Assembly (NCBI RefSeq): GCF_022843985.1
Contig: NZ_JALHMP010000013.1
Location: 52,172-116,171, forward strand
DNA from: Phreatobacter sp.
GTDB lineage: Bacteria > Pseudomonadota > Alphaproteobacteria > Rhizobiales > Phreatobacteraceae
Length of the DNA stretch: 64,000 bases
Reading direction: 5' to 3'
Positions 1-11,893 of this stretch are shown here, piece by piece (position 1 is the stretch's first letter; each line of letters begins with the position of its first letter). Both the position numbers and the translations under genes were made by a program. The notes below the pieces were generated by a model. The model was not told the DNA's origin and did no database searches. It was given only the letters and a program-made list of their open reading frames with translations.

Positions 1-586
1 GCTCGGTCTTGAAATAGCCGGGCGCGATGCCGTTGGAGCGGATGCCCCGGCGGCCCCATTCCACCGCCATTTGCCGCGTCATCATCTTCACTGCGCCCTT
101 GGAGGCGGTGTAGGGGGCGATGGAGGGGCGGCCAAGCTCGCTCATCACCGAACAGGTGTTGATGATCTTGCCGTAGCCACGCGGCAGCATGTGACGGGCT
201 ACCGCCTTGGAGACGTAGAAGACGCTGTCGATGTTCGTCGCCATGACGCGGCGCCAGGCATCCTCCGGGAAATCCTCCAGCGGATGGCGGATGGTCATGC
301 CGGCATTGTTCACCAGGATGCCGATCGGGCCGATATCCTTCTCGATCGCGTCGACCCCTGCCTTCACCGCGGCGGGATCAGTGACGTCGAAGGCGCAAGC
401 GCTGACCTTGTAGCCTTTCGCCTTGAGCGCCGCCTCGGCACCGGCGAGCTTGGCCTTGTCGCGGCCGTTGAGGACGATCTCGCAGCCCGCATCGGCGAGG
501 CCCGCCGCATAGGCCAGGCCGATGCCGCTGCCGGATCCGGTGATGAGGGCGCGGCGGCCGGTGAGGTCGAAGGTTTTCAGGGTCAT
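1..586 (-). CDS. SDR family dehydrogenase, gluconate 5-dehydrogenase-like (3' end cut by window edge)
   Basis: This is a classical short-chain dehydrogenase/reductase that should oxidise or reduce a sugar acid or similar alcohol with NAD(P). About 195 residues are visible. The nucleotide-binding glycine motif GSGSGIG lies near residue 17, NNAG near 94, and the catalytic pair is seen as YTASK near residue 155 with a serine (CSVMS) about 13 residues before it. The overall wording of the chain resembles gluconate 5-dehydrogenases of the IdnO type, but the substrate is inference. The ATG at 584-586 is the only sensible start, because the fold begins a few residues later. The stop codon lies outside the window, so downstream partners cannot be seen. 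Confidence 0.85.
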   Translation of the reverse strand, partial: MTLKTFDLTGRRALITGSGSGIGLAYAAGLADAGCEIVLNGRDKAKLAGAEAALKAKGYKVSACAFDVTDPAAVKAGVDAIEKDIGPIGILVNNAGMTIRHPLEDFPEDAWRRVMATNIDSVFYVSKAVARHMLPRGYGKIINTCSVMSELGRPSIAPYTASKGAVKMMTRQMAVEWGRRGIRSNGIAPGYFKTE

Positions 587-680
587 GGGGGTGGCCTCTT
601 GGCGTTTCCTCGGTCGGGCGAGGAGCAAAGGCCAAGGGCGATGCCGATGCAAGGGCCGCCTGCGACTTGTATGGTAGTTT

Positions 681-2111
681 TTACTCGGTGACGATCTTGA
701 CGAGTTCGCCGCCGCGCGGCTGTTCGCCGTCGCCGAGGCCGTTGAGCACGCGGAAACGCTCGTCGGCCCGGTCGGGCACCTGCATGCGGCGGGCGAAGGT
801 CAGCACGGTGTCGCCCTCGCCGGCGCGCAGGGTCTTGACGCGGGCGGGCTTCACCGCGGCTTCGGCGCTGGTCAGCCGGCGGAAGCTTTCCATCGAGGCG
901 CGGAAACTGCCGTCCACCTCGCCGTTCAGCTCCCGCGCCGCATAGATGATGCGATAGACCTCGCTGCCGAACCGCACCACGAAGATCCTGAACGACCAGT
1001 CACTGCCGCGGGCGACGGCCGTGGCCGCCTGGAAGCCGTTGATCGTCACCGCCTCCACCGTCTCCGGGGCGAGGCCGTCGATCCAGCCGGACGCGAGATA
1101 GGAGGTCAACGCCTGGTTGGCCTGCACCCTGACGACATCGAGGCGAATCGCCATCTCGTTCGGGCCGAGGCCGGTGACGGCCTGGCGGGAATTCTCCAGC
1201 GTGAAGCCCTCCGGCGCCGTGACGGTGAAGCCGAGGCGCGGATGGATGAAGCTGCGGCCGCGCACGACGCCCTGGCGCGGATCCTCGCCGAAGGTGATGC
1301 CGTCGATGGCGCGCAGATAGCGCTCACGGTCGCGCGGGCGGCCGTCGGGCGCCATGTGCTGACGGGCCGCGAGTACGGCCTGGCGGATGCGCTCGGGCGT
1401 CGAGGGATGAGAGGCGAGGAAGTCCGGTCCGCCACCGGTGGCCTGGGACGGCGAGCGCAGCGCCGCATAGCGGTCCATGGTCTCGAGAAAGCGCGAGGCG
1501 CCGTAGGGGTCGAAGCCGGCCTTGGCGATCAGGGCGACGCCGATCGCGTCGGCCTCCAGTTCCTGGGTCCGCGAGAAATTGGCGAGCGACACCCGCGCCG
1601 CCTCGCGCCGGGCTTCCGCGCCCGCCATGTCGTTGAGAAGCCGGGCCCGCATCACCGCGACGAGTTCGTTGGTGCGGACCTGGTCCTCGCGCTGGTTGGC
1701 GTGGCGGGCCGACACATGCGCCATCTCGTGGCCGAGCACGGCGGCGAATTCGCTCATGTCATTGATCAGCGCCAGCATGCCGCGGGTGATGTAGAGATGG
1801 CCGGAGGGCAGCGCGAAGGCGTTGATCGTCGGCGAATTGAGGATGGTCAGACGGTAGCGCTGGTCTGGCCGGTCGGAGGCGGCGCCGAGACGGTCGAGCA
1901 CCTCGGTCGCCAGCCGCTCGATACCCGGCGCGCTGTATTCGCCGCCGAAGGCCGCGAGGATGCGTCCGTGGTCGCGGGTCGTCAGCGGCGGCAGGCGCGT
2001 TTCGGTCGGAACCGGCTCGGGCAGCGGCGACGTGGCGTCGGGGGCGGTGGCGCAGCCCGCTAGAAACAGGGCGAGCGCCAGCATCGCCGTCTGCGGCGAC
2101 TGCCAATGCAC
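681..2111 (-). CDS. M48 family metalloprotease, periplasmic lipoprotein (BepA/YfgC-like)
   Basis: A predicted zinc metallopeptidase of family M48, about 476 residues, anchored as a lipoprotein facing the periplasm. The first 20 residues form a signal peptide ending in the lipobox LAGC (Cys20). The zinc site HEMAH is at about residues 128-132, followed some 50 residues later by the expected EADAIG helix with the third ligand. A central domain of unknown role and a short LysM-like C-terminal segment follow. I chose the GTG at 2109-2111 because GGAG stands seven bases upstream and the signal peptide then starts cleanly; a GTG at 2138 is the longer alternative. BepA-type proteases degrade or help assemble outer-membrane proteins; that role is inferred here. 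It lies on the same strand just downstream of the nuclease-like gene. Confidence 0.88.
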   Translation of the reverse strand: MHWQSPQTAMLALALFLAGCATAPDATSPLPEPVPTETRLPPLTTRDHGRILAAFGGEYSAPGIERLATEVLDRLGAASDRPDQRYRLTILNSPTINAFALPSGHLYITRGMLALINDMSEFAAVLGHEMAHVSARHANQREDQVRTNELVAVMRARLLNDMAGAEARREAARVSLANFSRTQELEADAIGVALIAKAGFDPYGASRFLETMDRYAALRSPSQATGGGPDFLASHPSTPERIRQAVLAARQHMAPDGRPRDRERYLRAIDGITFGEDPRQGVVRGRSFIHPRLGFTVTAPEGFTLENSRQAVTGLGPNEMAIRLDVVRVQANQALTSYLASGWIDGLAPETVEAVTINGFQAATAVARGSDWSFRIFVVRFGSEVYRIIYAARELNGEVDGSFRASMESFRRLTSAEAAVKPARVKTLRAGEGDTVLTFARRMQVPDRADERFRVLNGLGDGEQPRGGELVKIVTE

Positions 2112-2147
2112 TTTCGCTGCTCCGTCGAACCGAAACACGGTCCTGGG

Positions 2148-2885
2148 CTACCTTGCACCCCGGGCGGGCGCCTCTGCGATGGTGACCGCCTCCGGCATCG
2201 CCGCCGCGATGAAGGGACCGCGCCGGATCGTGACGACCCCGCGCACCCGCAGCATGTGCCCACGGATTGCGGCAGGTTCAAGCCCGAATTCCCGAAAGGC
2301 GGGCATGTCGCGCTCATGGATCGTCACCGTCAGCGCTCCCGCGCGCGGGGCTCCGAAATTGATGTAGGTGATGCGATTGACGGTGCGGACGCTGCGGACT
2401 CGGCCCGTCGCGACGACGAAGCGACCCTCGGCGGCCGTGAGCGCTTCGGCATCGTTTGTATCAAGAAGAACGGACCGGGACGTGGCCCAGATGCCACGCC
2501 GGGCGGATACCGCCTCCGTCTCCGCGGCCTCGAGCAGCCGCCAGCAGTCGCGGGGAACGAGGCGTGTCAGGGTCAGGCGCGCCGCGCCGTCGCGGAGCAT
2601 CTCGGCCTCGATCGGTCCGGACGCGCCGAGCGCCAGGACGGGGAGGCGCTCGTGCCGATCGGCCGGTCCGAGGATGGCGATCCGGGCCACCGCCGCCGCC
2701 GGTACCGCAGCCTCGCCGGCGAGCGCCACGAGGCGGATCCGGCGGCCGTCGGGGGCGGCGAGGGTGAGGGGGCGGTCGGCGCGCAGGCCGGCGACGGGCT
2801 CGACCCGTTCGGGTGCGCAGGCGAGGGCGGTCGAGGCGGCACAGGAGAGGGCCACCGCCAGCCAGGCGGGCGCCCTCCCCATCAT
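2148..2885 (-). CDS. Secreted protein with a degenerate staphylococcal-nuclease-like domain
   Basis: A 245-residue protein with a signal peptide (cleavage probably after ALA near residue 22). Residues about 35-150 look like a thermonuclease (SNase) fold: an IRLVAL strand, an ERLPVLAL strand, then EAEMLRDGAARL and the typical closing helix ending RRGIWA. The usual Asp-rich metal site is not recognisable, so catalysis is doubtful. The last 90 residues (VATGRVRSVRTVNRITYINFG onward) resemble an OB-fold. The start lies 28 bases after the acs stop and the stop 36 bases before the M48 gene, so the three may be co-transcribed. The function is unknown; the nuclease label rests only on weak pattern similarity. 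Confidence 0.7.
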   Translation of the reverse strand: MMGRAPAWLAVALSCAASTALACAPERVEPVAGLRADRPLTLAAPDGRRIRLVALAGEAAVPAAAVARIAILGPADRHERLPVLALGASGPIEAEMLRDGAARLTLTRLVPRDCWRLLEAAETEAVSARRGIWATSRSVLLDTNDAEALTAAEGRFVVATGRVRSVRTVNRITYINFGAPRAGALTVTIHERDMPAFREFGLEPAAIRGHMLRVRGVVTIRRGPFIAAAMPEAVTIAEAPARGAR

Positions 2886-2913
2886 CAGGCCCGTCCAGCC
2901 CTGTCGGGCATCA

Positions 2914-4863
<1,950 letters not shown>

Positions 4864-5123
4864 GCGGGTCCCCTCTCGATGGCGGCCGCCCGCAATGCGG
4901 GCCGGGCGGCGACGTTTCCTGGCGCGGGCAGCCTGTTGTGGCCGGCTGTCTCGCAAATTTCGCCGAGACCATACGTCGGCAGCCGGCGACGGCTCAAGCC
5001 GGACCGGTCTCACACTTTGGTCGCCCGCAGGGCTCGGCGCCAGGGCTGGCGCTTCGGCCGAATTGACCCGGTGGCCGGCCCCGCCGAATGTGAGGCCGTC
5101 CCCGCCTGCTGATTGGACTGCGC

Positions 5124-6293
5124 ATGACCGCTGCTCTCGACACGATTCTCAGCCAGGCGACCGCGGCGGGCGAGGTCCCCGGCGTCGTCGCCATGGTGGC
5201 GAACCGCGACGGCGTGATCTACCAGGGCGGCTTCGGCACCCGCCGCCTCGGTGCCGACGCGCCGATGACGCCGGACACCGTCACCTGGATCGCCTCGATG
5301 ACCAAGGCGGTGACCACGGCAGCTCTCCTGCAGCTGGTCGAAGCCGGCCAGGTCGCGCTCGACGCCCCTGCCGCGACCTATGCGCCGGACATCGGTGACG
5401 TGCAGCTTCTCCATGATTTCGACGCCGAAGGCCGGCCGCTGACGCGTAACGCCGCCCGGCCGGTGACGGTCCGTCACCTCCTGACCCACACGGCCGGCTA
5501 CACCTACGACTTCGCCTCGTCGGCGCTGCGCAAATTTATGAAGGCCACGGGCCTGCCGTCGACCAATACGGGCAGGCTTGCCGCTCTTGGCGCACCGTTG
5601 GTCGGCGAGCCCGGCGAGGCCTTCATCTACGGCATTTCAACCGACTGGGCCGGCCGCATCGTCGAAATGGTGACCGGGAAACCGCTGGAAGCGGTGTTCC
5701 GCGAACGGATCTTCGCCCCCCTGGGCATGGCGGATTCGATGTTTCGCCTCGGCCCCGACCAGATGGCGCGCCGCGCCACGGTCCACGGTGTCGCCGCGGA
5801 CGGCACCTATGTGCCGACCGACATGGTCGTCGTGCAGGACCCCGAATTCGTCTCCGGCGGCGGCGGGCTCTATGCCACGGCCGGGGACTATCTCACCTTC
5901 CTGCGCATGATCCTGGCCGGCGGCACGCTGGAGGGCTCCCGCATCCTGTCACCGGACAGCCTTGCCGGGCTGATGACGGACCAGATCCCGTCTCTCAGCG
6001 TCCCGGCCCTCGGCCTGATGTCGCCGATGGGGCCGCGCAGCGCCGATTTCTTCGGCGGCCAGCCCACCGGCTGGACCCTCGGCTTCCAGCAGAACCGCCT
6101 GCCGACGGCCGAGGGCCGGTCGGCCGGATCGCTGTCCTGGGCGGGATTTGCCAATACCTTCTACTGGGTCGATCCGCGCCAGGGCCTCGCCGGGGTGTTT
6201 CTCACCCAGATCGTGCCCTTCTTCGACCCGCGGGCGATCACGCTGTTCCGCGCCTTCGAAACGGAGGTCTACCGGACGCTGGCCTCGCCGTGA
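5124..6293 (+). CDS. Serine hydrolase, beta-lactamase class C / EstB esterase family
   Basis: A 389-residue member of the serine beta-lactamase-like family that includes esterases, D-aminopeptidases and DD-peptidases. The SxxK motif is SMTK at residues 58-61 (Ser58 nucleophile, Lys61 base), and a tyrosine in the expected second position is Tyr169 ([13 protein letters not shown]). No secretion signal is seen at the N-terminus, which points to a cytoplasmic esterase of the EstB kind rather than a beta-lactamase. The actual substrate cannot be read from the sequence. It is divergent from acs and lies about 105 bases before the envC-type gene. Confidence 0.88.
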   Translation: MTAALDTILSQATAAGEVPGVVAMVANRDGVIYQGGFGTRRLGADAPMTPDTVTWIASMTKAVTTAALLQLVEAGQVALDAPAATYAPDIGDVQLLHDFDAEGRPLTRNAARPVTVRHLLTHTAGYTYDFASSALRKFMKATGLPSTNTGRLAALGAPLVGEPGEAFIYGISTDWAGRIVEMVTGKPLEAVFRERIFAPLGMADSMFRLGPDQMARRATVHGVAADGTYVPTDMVVVQDPEFVSGGGGLYATAGDYLTFLRMILAGGTLEGSRILSPDSLAGLMTDQIPSLSVPALGLMSPMGPRSADFFGGQPTGWTLGFQQNRLPTAEGRSAGSLSWAGFANTFYWVDPRQGLAGVFLTQIVPFFDPRAITLFRAFETEVYRTLASP

Positions 6294-6398
6294 GCCCAAC
6301 GCCCTGCCGTCAAATCAGCAAGGCGCCGCCGCGATTCCGCCCGGCCCGGCTGCCATGTAGCATTGGCGTTTTCCCCGCCGCCTGCTGATTCGGGACCG

Positions 6399-7724
6399 AT
6401 GCTGTCCAGGCACCTCCTTCTTGCCGCCGCCCTCACCCTCGCTCCGGCTGTGCCAGCTCTCGCCGAGTCCGTGACGCCGGCCGAGCGGGCGGATGCCGAG
6501 CGCCGCGAGCGCCAGCGTGAACTCGATGCGATCCGGGCGGACATTGCGCGCAACCAGGCCGAGCGGGCGCGCGTCGAGGCCGAGGTCACCGCCCTGCGCA
6601 ACGACCGGGCGGCGCTGGTGCGCTCCAGCATCGACACCGCGGCCCGGGTCCGCACCGGCGAGGTGCGCATGGCCGCCATCGAGGACAATCTCGTCGTCCT
6701 CGACGCACGCCAGCTCACGGTGCGCCAGTCGCTCTACGACCGGCGACAGCTGATCGCCGAGGTTCTCGCTTCCCTCCAGCGCATGGGGCGCCGTCCGCCG
6801 CCCGCCATGCTGGTGGGCCCGGACGATGTGCTGAAGAGCGTGCGCACTGCCATGCTGCTCGGCACGCTGGTACCGGACATGCGCGAGGCCGTGACGGTGC
6901 TGGCGCGCGATCTCGAGGAACTGTCGACACTGCGCAGCCGCATCGCCACCGAGCGCGACCACCTGGGCCGCGAGGCGGTGACGCTGCGCGAGGAACGCGT
7001 CCGCCTCGACGCCCTCGCCGAGGCGCGCCGAGGCCAGGTCGCCTCCGGCGAACAGTCGCTGCAGGCGGAACGGGCACGCGCGGCGACCCTCGCCCGCCAG
7101 GCCGCCGATCTCGAACATTTGATAGGCCGGATGGAGACGGAGATCGCCGCCGCGCACCGTGCCGCGGACGCGGCCCGCACCACCACGGTCGCCCGCGGCC
7201 CCGCCGTTCTCGACCGGCGCCAGCAGATGGCAGCGCTGCAGAATGCGGCGCGGATGACCCCCGCCATGCCCTTCGAACAGGCCAAGGGTGCCCTGTCCCT
7301 GCCGGTTCTGGGTGTCAGACTGCGTGAATTCGGTGATCCCGACGGTCTCGGCGGCGCCGAACGTGGCCTGTCGATGGCGACGCGGCCGGGGGCCTCGGTT
7401 ACCGCGCCCGCCGACGGATGGGTCGTCTATTCCGGTCCGTTCAGGACCTATGGGCAACTCTTGATCCTGAACGCCGGCGGCGGGTATCATCTGGTCCTTG
7501 CCGGTATGGACAGGATCACGGTCGATCTTGGACAATTCGTTCTGGCGGGGGAGCCGGTCGGTGTGATGGGCCACGCCCCGCCGCCAGCCTCCGCGGTGAC
7601 AACGGGCTCCTCCCAGCCCGTTCTCTATGTTGAGTTCCGGAAAGACGGGTCGAGTGTCGACCCAACGCCCTGGTGGACCACAAGGACACCGGGCGTGCAG
7701 GCCACTGAAAGGGTTCGCGGATGA
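6399..7724 (+). CDS. envC: EnvC-like murein hydrolase activator (coiled coil plus degenerate LytM domain)
   Basis: A secreted 441-residue protein: signal peptide to about residue 23, a long coiled-coil region rich in Arg, Glu and Ala (about 25-270), and a C-terminal LytM/M23-type domain (about 310-430). The M23 zinc ligands are mostly absent: no His is present in the first motif region near GLSMAT, and the last motif reads LYVEFR where active enzymes have LHFEIR. That pattern fits EnvC-type activators that switch on amidases at the septum rather than cutting peptidoglycan themselves. I took the ATG at 6399 (GGGA upstream) over an in-frame TTG at 6363. Its stop overlaps the ctpA start as ATGA, so the two are translationally coupled. 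Confidence 0.9.
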   Translation: MLSRHLLLAAALTLAPAVPALAESVTPAERADAERRERQRELDAIRADIARNQAERARVEAEVTALRNDRAALVRSSIDTAARVRTGEVRMAAIEDNLVVLDARQLTVRQSLYDRRQLIAEVLASLQRMGRRPPPAMLVGPDDVLKSVRTAMLLGTLVPDMREAVTVLARDLEELSTLRSRIATERDHLGREAVTLREERVRLDALAEARRGQVASGEQSLQAERARAATLARQAADLEHLIGRMETEIAAAHRAADAARTTTVARGPAVLDRRQQMAALQNAARMTPAMPFEQAKGALSLPVLGVRLREFGDPDGLGGAERGLSMATRPGASVTAPADGWVVYSGPFRTYGQLLILNAGGGYHLVLAGMDRITVDLGQFVLAGEPVGVMGHAPPPASAVTTGSSQPVLYVEFRKDGSSVDPTPWWTTRTPGVQATERVRG

Positions 7725-9103
7725 TGCGCAGAGCTTCGATCCTCCTCGCCGGCGCCGCCATGGGCGCGCTGGCCACCGTCGCGGTCACGCAGCCCCGGGC
7801 GATCCTCGGGATGACCGCCAATGCCGCGGCCTCCGACACCTATCGGCACATCAACCTGTTCGGCGACATCTTCGAGCGCGTGCGCACCGACTATGTGGAG
7901 AAGCCGGACGACGCCAAGCTGATCGAAACGGCGATCAACGGCATGCTGACCGGGCTGGATCCGCATTCGAGCTTCATGGACGCCCGCAACTTCCGCGACA
8001 TGCAGGTCCAGACGCGTGGCGAGTTCGGCGGCCTCGGCATCGAGGTGACGCAGGAAGACGGCCTGATCAAAGTCGTCTCGCCGATCGACGACACGCCGGC
8101 CTCCAAGGCGGGAATTCTGGCCAACGACATCATCACCCATATCGACAACGAGCCGATCCAGGGCCTGACCCTGCAGCAGGCGGTGGAGAAGATGCGCGGC
8201 CCGGTGGGCTCGAAGATCACCATCCGCGTCACCCGCACCGGCGCCCAGCCGCGCGATATCGAGATCACCCGCGACCGCATCGTCATCCGCGCCGTGCGCC
8301 ACCAGGTGATCGGCGACGATGTCGGCTATGTCCGCATCACCCAGTTCAACGAGCAGACGACAGAAAACCTGCGCCGGGCGATCGAGGACATCAAGGCCAA
8401 GGTGCCTGCCGACAAGCTGCGCGGCTATATCCTCGACATGCGCAACAATCCCGGCGGCCTGCTTGACCAGTCCGTGTCCGTCTCCGACGCCTTCATGGAG
8501 CGCGGCGAGATCGTCTCGACCCGTGGCCGCAATGCCGAGGAGACCCAGCGCTGGAACGCCCGCGCCGGTGATCTGACCGCCGGCAAGCCGATCATCGTGC
8601 TGATCAATGGCGGCTCCGCCTCCGCCTCCGAAATCGTGGCCGGCGCGCTGCAGGATCACAAGCGGGCCGCTGTGCTCGGGACGCGCTCCTTCGGCAAGGG
8701 ATCGGTGCAGACCATCATCCCGCTCGGCAGCCAGGGCGCCCTCAGGCTGACGACCGCCCGCTACTACACGCCCTCCGGGCGCTCGATCCAGGCGCGCGGC
8801 ATCGACCCCGACATCGTGCTCGAGCAGCCGGTGCCGGAGGCGATGCGCGCCCGCCTGCAGGAAAACCGCGGCGAAGCGGGCCTGCGCGGCCATCTGCGCA
8901 ACAATGCCGACGGCTCCGAGGAGCGGTCGGCCTCCTCGGTCTATGTGCCGCCGGACCAGAAGGACGACGCCCAGATCGGCCGTGCGCTGGAATTGCTGCG
9001 TGGCACCGCGACGGATCCGGCCTTCCCGCCAAGCCAGCGTGCGGCTGCGGCCCCGAGCCCGGGTGCGCCCGCCGCTCCCGCTCCGGCGACGCCAACCCGC
9101 TGA
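7721..9103 (+). CDS. ctpA: Carboxyl-terminal processing protease, S41 family
   Basis: A 460-residue envelope protease that cuts proteins near their C-termini. It has an N-terminal signal or anchor (residues 1-37), a PDZ domain (about 95-180) that recognises C-terminal tails, and the S41 catalytic core. The Ser-Lys dyad is visible as Ser301 in GGSASASE and Lys326 in SFGKGS, 25 residues apart as in the family. The last 40 residues are a Pro/Ala-rich tail. ATG 7721 overlaps the envC stop; a second ATG at 7724 is equally possible. The pairing of an envC-type gene with ctpA is common in alphaproteobacteria. A rho-independent terminator follows. Confidence 0.96.
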   Translation: MMRRASILLAGAAMGALATVAVTQPRAILGMTANAAASDTYRHINLFGDIFERVRTDYVEKPDDAKLIETAINGMLTGLDPHSSFMDARNFRDMQVQTRGEFGGLGIEVTQEDGLIKVVSPIDDTPASKAGILANDIITHIDNEPIQGLTLQQAVEKMRGPVGSKITIRVTRTGAQPRDIEITRDRIVIRAVRHQVIGDDVGYVRITQFNEQTTENLRRAIEDIKAKVPADKLRGYILDMRNNPGGLLDQSVSVSDAFMERGEIVSTRGRNAEETQRWNARAGDLTAGKPIIVLINGGSASASEIVAGALQDHKRAAVLGTRSFGKGSVQTIIPLGSQGALRLTTARYYTPSGRSIQARGIDPDIVLEQPVPEAMRARLQENRGEAGLRGHLRNNADGSEERSASSVYVPPDQKDDAQIGRALELLRGTATDPAFPPSQRAAAAPSPGAPAAPAPATPTR

Positions 9104-9131
9104 GGCCCGCCGGCCCCCTGCCCAGTCAGAA

Positions 9132-9156
9132 CCCCGGCCTGCGTGCCGGGGTTTTT
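9132..9156 (+). terminator. Rho-independent terminator after envC-ctpA
   Basis: A seven-base perfect stem (CCCCGGC / GCCGGGG) with a six-base loop is followed by five T residues. It lies 28 bases after the ctpA stop and before the hydratase gene. Confidence 0.88.
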
Positions 9157-9186
9157 CTTGTCTCAAGACCCACCCAGGATCGCGTG

Positions 9187-10005
9187 ATGTCGTTGTGCTC
9201 CTCCCAGACCCGGATGTTCGCGGACGAGGTGCTCGCCGCCTATCGCACAGGCCGGCAGATCACTCCCCTGACGCGCCTCGAGCCGACCTTTGCGGTTGCC
9301 GACGGCGAGCGGGTTGGCCACGAGGTGGCGCGCCGCAGGGTCGCCGCCGGCGAGACGGTCATCGGGCGGAAGATCGGATTCACCAATCGGACGATCTGGG
9401 AGGAATACGGCGTCTACTCGCCGATCTGGGGGCCGGTCTACGACAAGACCTTCCACGACGTGGCCGGGCCGGCGCACGCCGCCATCGGCCATCTCGTCGA
9501 GCCGCGGATCGAGCCGGAGATCGTGCTCGGGTTCCGGGCGCCGGTGACGGCGCAGATGGATGAACGGGCGATCCTCGCCTGTGTCGGCTGGGTGGCCCAC
9601 GGCTTCGAGATCGTCCAGTCGCTGTTTCCGGGCTGGGTGTTCCAGGGCGCCGATTGCCAGGCGGCCTTCGGCCTCCACGGCGCGCTCCACTGTGGTCCGC
9701 GCACGCCGGTCGAAGGCGATTCCGATGCCTGGATGGCGGCGCTGACCGGGTTTGCCGTAACCCTTTACCGGGATGGCGAGATGGTGGACCGCGGCATTGC
9801 CGCCAATGTCCTCGACGGGCCGCTTTCGGCAGTCCGGCATCTGGCTGGCGTGCTCGCCGCCGATCGCGAGGCCAGCCCTATCGCCGCGGGCGAGATCATC
9901 ACCACGGGCACGGTGACGCGGGCCTTCCCGATCGCCGCGGGCGAGACATGGTCGACGCAGGTCGAGGGGATCGCCGTTCAGCCGATGCGGCTGAGCTTCG
10001 TGTGA
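9187..10005 (+). CDS. 2-keto-4-pentenoate hydratase / fumarylacetoacetate hydrolase-fold protein
   Basis: A cytoplasmic protein of about 272 residues in the MhpD/FAH superfamily, which hydrates 2-hydroxypentadienoate-type acids or decarboxylates related oxo acids with a divalent metal. The diagnostic stretch GRKIGFTNRTIWEEYGV lies near residues 60-75 and the metal-binding EPEIVLGF near 100-107. A GTG directly before the ATG could also serve as start; AGGAT stands upstream. It has its own transcription unit after the ctpA terminator and no aromatic meta-cleavage genes are nearby, so its pathway is open. Confidence 0.85.
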   Translation: MSLCSSQTRMFADEVLAAYRTGRQITPLTRLEPTFAVADGERVGHEVARRRVAAGETVIGRKIGFTNRTIWEEYGVYSPIWGPVYDKTFHDVAGPAHAAIGHLVEPRIEPEIVLGFRAPVTAQMDERAILACVGWVAHGFEIVQSLFPGWVFQGADCQAAFGLHGALHCGPRTPVEGDSDAWMAALTGFAVTLYRDGEMVDRGIAANVLDGPLSAVRHLAGVLAADREASPIAAGEIITTGTVTRAFPIAAGETWSTQVEGIAVQPMRLSFV

Positions 10006-10013
10006 TCGGCGAC

Positions 10014-10041
10014 GCCCGCACGGCGTGAGGGGAGTGCGGGC
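10014..10041. terminator. Hairpin between convergent genes (possible bidirectional terminator)
   Basis: An eight-base perfect inverted repeat (GCCCGCAC / GTGCGGGC) with a 12-base loop sits between the convergent hydratase and glucan-exporter genes. There is no T-run on either side, so it is only a weak terminator candidate. Confidence 0.35.
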
Positions 10042-10048
10042 GCGGGGA

Positions 10049-11839
10049 TTATGCCGTCGTGATCGGCTTTGCCGCGGGCAGGTCCTCGGCGCCCGACATG
10101 AACTGGGCCTTGGCGAGGGCGGCGAAGATGCCGCCCTGGGCCACCAGTTCCTCGAAGGAGCCGCTCTCGACGACCCGGCCCTGGTCGAAGACGAGGATGC
10201 GCGAGGCGTGCCGGATGGTGGCGAGGCGGTGGGCGATGACGAAGGTGGTGCGCCCCTTCATCACCTCTTCCAGCGCCAGTTGCAGCTTCTGCTCGGTGGT
10301 GGCGTCGAGGGCGGAGGTCGCCTCGTCGAGGATGAGGACGGGCGGGTCCTTCAGCAGGGCCCGCGCAATGGACAGACGCTGCCTCTCACCGCCGGAGAGC
10401 GAGCGGCCGCGCTCGGCCACCTCGGTGTCGAGGCCGTCCGGCTGGCGCCTGAGGAAGTCCATCGCCTGGGCCCGCTCGCAGGCCTGCCAGATCTCCTCGT
10501 CGGTCGCCTCGGGGCGCCCGACCTGCAGGTTTTCCTTGATGGTGCGGGCGAACAGCATGGGCTCCTGGAAGACGACGCCGATATTGCGCCGCAGCGACAC
10601 GAGGCTGACGTCGCGAATGTCGTGTCCGTCGATGAGGACGCGCCCAGACTGTGGGTCGAAGACCCGGTGTAGCAGCGACAGCGTCGTCGACTTGCCCGAT
10701 CCGGTCGAGCCGACCAGGGCGATCGTGTCGCCGGGATGGGCGACGAAGGACAGGTCGGCCACTGCGGCGCGCTTGCCGTCATAGGAGAAGGACACGTTCT
10801 CGAAGGCAACGGTGCCCTTGACCTGACCGATGTCGAGCGCATTCGCCCGATCATGGACCTGCGGCAGGGTGTCGACGACGTTGAAGAAGTCCTTGATCTT
10901 GGGGCCTTCGAGGAAGACCGAATTGATGAAACCGACCAGCGCCTCAAGGCGGCCGATCAGCATGGTTGCGAAGCCCATGAAGGTGACGATCTCGCCGATG
11001 GAGGCGAGGCCGTTGATGTGCAGCCAGGTACCGACCAGGAAGATCGAGAGCACGGTCAGTGTCGCCGAGGCGCGGGAGGCGACCGCCGCGATGGCCCACC
11101 AGGACAGGACGGGGATCTGGGCGGCGAGCAGGGCGTCGATGGTCGCGCGCATGGCGCGGACCTCGGCCTCGATGCGGGTGAAGGACTGGATCACCGGGAC
11201 GTTGCCGAGGGCATCGGTGGCCCGTTCGGCCAGCGCGTTGTGATATTCCTGAACCTTGCCCTGCAAGGTCTCCGTCTTCCGCAGCACCCAGCTCGTCAGG
11301 AAGAAGAAGAAGAAGACCATCACCACCAGCAGGCTGCCGAGCCGCCAGTTCACCCAGAGCGAGACCGGCACCAGGATGACCAGGGCGATGAGCGAGGCGC
11401 AATGCTCTCGCAGGAAGGACAGCAAGAGCCAGGCCATGGCATTGGAGCCTTCCAGCATCTGCTTGAGCAGGCGGCCGGAATGGGCTCCCGAATGGTAGCT
11501 GAGCGGCAGGTTCAGCACGTGTTCGAAGAAGTGCTGCATGAAGGCGAGGCGTCGGCGGTGCGACATGCGGTCGGCATGGAGCGCGACGAGGACGCCTGCG
11601 GCGATGGTGAAGAGGCCGAAGACGACCCAGGCCAGCACCAGCGGCAGGATCTCGCTCCAGGTCACCGTGCGGCCGCGCGCCTGGGCCGCCGACAGGGTGT
11701 CGATGATGCGGCCGAACAGGATGGGCTCGGCGAACATGATGCAGGCGAGTACGACGTTGCAGGCGAGCAGCGTCAGGCCCAGCCGCGTCTCCGGGCCGAG
11801 CTGCCTGAGGACGCGCCAGTAGACGTGGAGGAGCGACAT
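10049..11839 (-). CDS. ndvA: ABC exporter (fused permease-ATPase), cyclic beta-glucan exporter type NdvA/ChvA
   Basis: A 596-residue half-transporter: a six-helix type I exporter membrane domain (about 20-310) fused to an ATPase domain. Walker [10 protein letters not shown] is at 377-385, the signature LSGGERQ and Walker [13 protein letters not shown] follow. The whole chain resembles NdvA/ChvA, which homodimerise in the inner membrane to export cyclic beta-1,2-glucan to the periplasm. The glucan synthase NdvB is not in the window, so the substrate is inferred. I chose the ATG at 11837-11839 because the exporter domain begins there; an upstream extension to 11914 is unsupported. It lies 96 bases downstream of deoB on the same strand. 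Confidence 0.9.
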   Translation of the reverse strand: MSLLHVYWRVLRQLGPETRLGLTLLACNVVLACIMFAEPILFGRIIDTLSAAQARGRTVTWSEILPLVLAWVVFGLFTIAAGVLVALHADRMSHRRRLAFMQHFFEHVLNLPLSYHSGAHSGRLLKQMLEGSNAMAWLLLSFLREHCASLIALVILVPVSLWVNWRLGSLLVVMVFFFFFLTSWVLRKTETLQGKVQEYHNALAERATDALGNVPVIQSFTRIEAEVRAMRATIDALLAAQIPVLSWWAIAAVASRASATLTVLSIFLVGTWLHINGLASIGEIVTFMGFATMLIGRLEALVGFINSVFLEGPKIKDFFNVVDTLPQVHDRANALDIGQVKGTVAFENVSFSYDGKRAAVADLSFVAHPGDTIALVGSTGSGKSTTLSLLHRVFDPQSGRVLIDGHDIRDVSLVSLRRNIGVVFQEPMLFARTIKENLQVGRPEATDEEIWQACERAQAMDFLRRQPDGLDTEVAERGRSLSGGERQRLSIARALLKDPPVLILDEATSALDATTEQKLQLALEEVMKGRTTFVIAHRLATIRHASRILVFDQGRVVESGSFEELVAQGGIFAALAKAQFMSGAEDLPAAKPITTA

Positions 11840-11893
11840 GCGACGGCCTTTGCGGGGAGGCGGAATGCCCCGGAGAGTCGGGAGCTGTGATAC

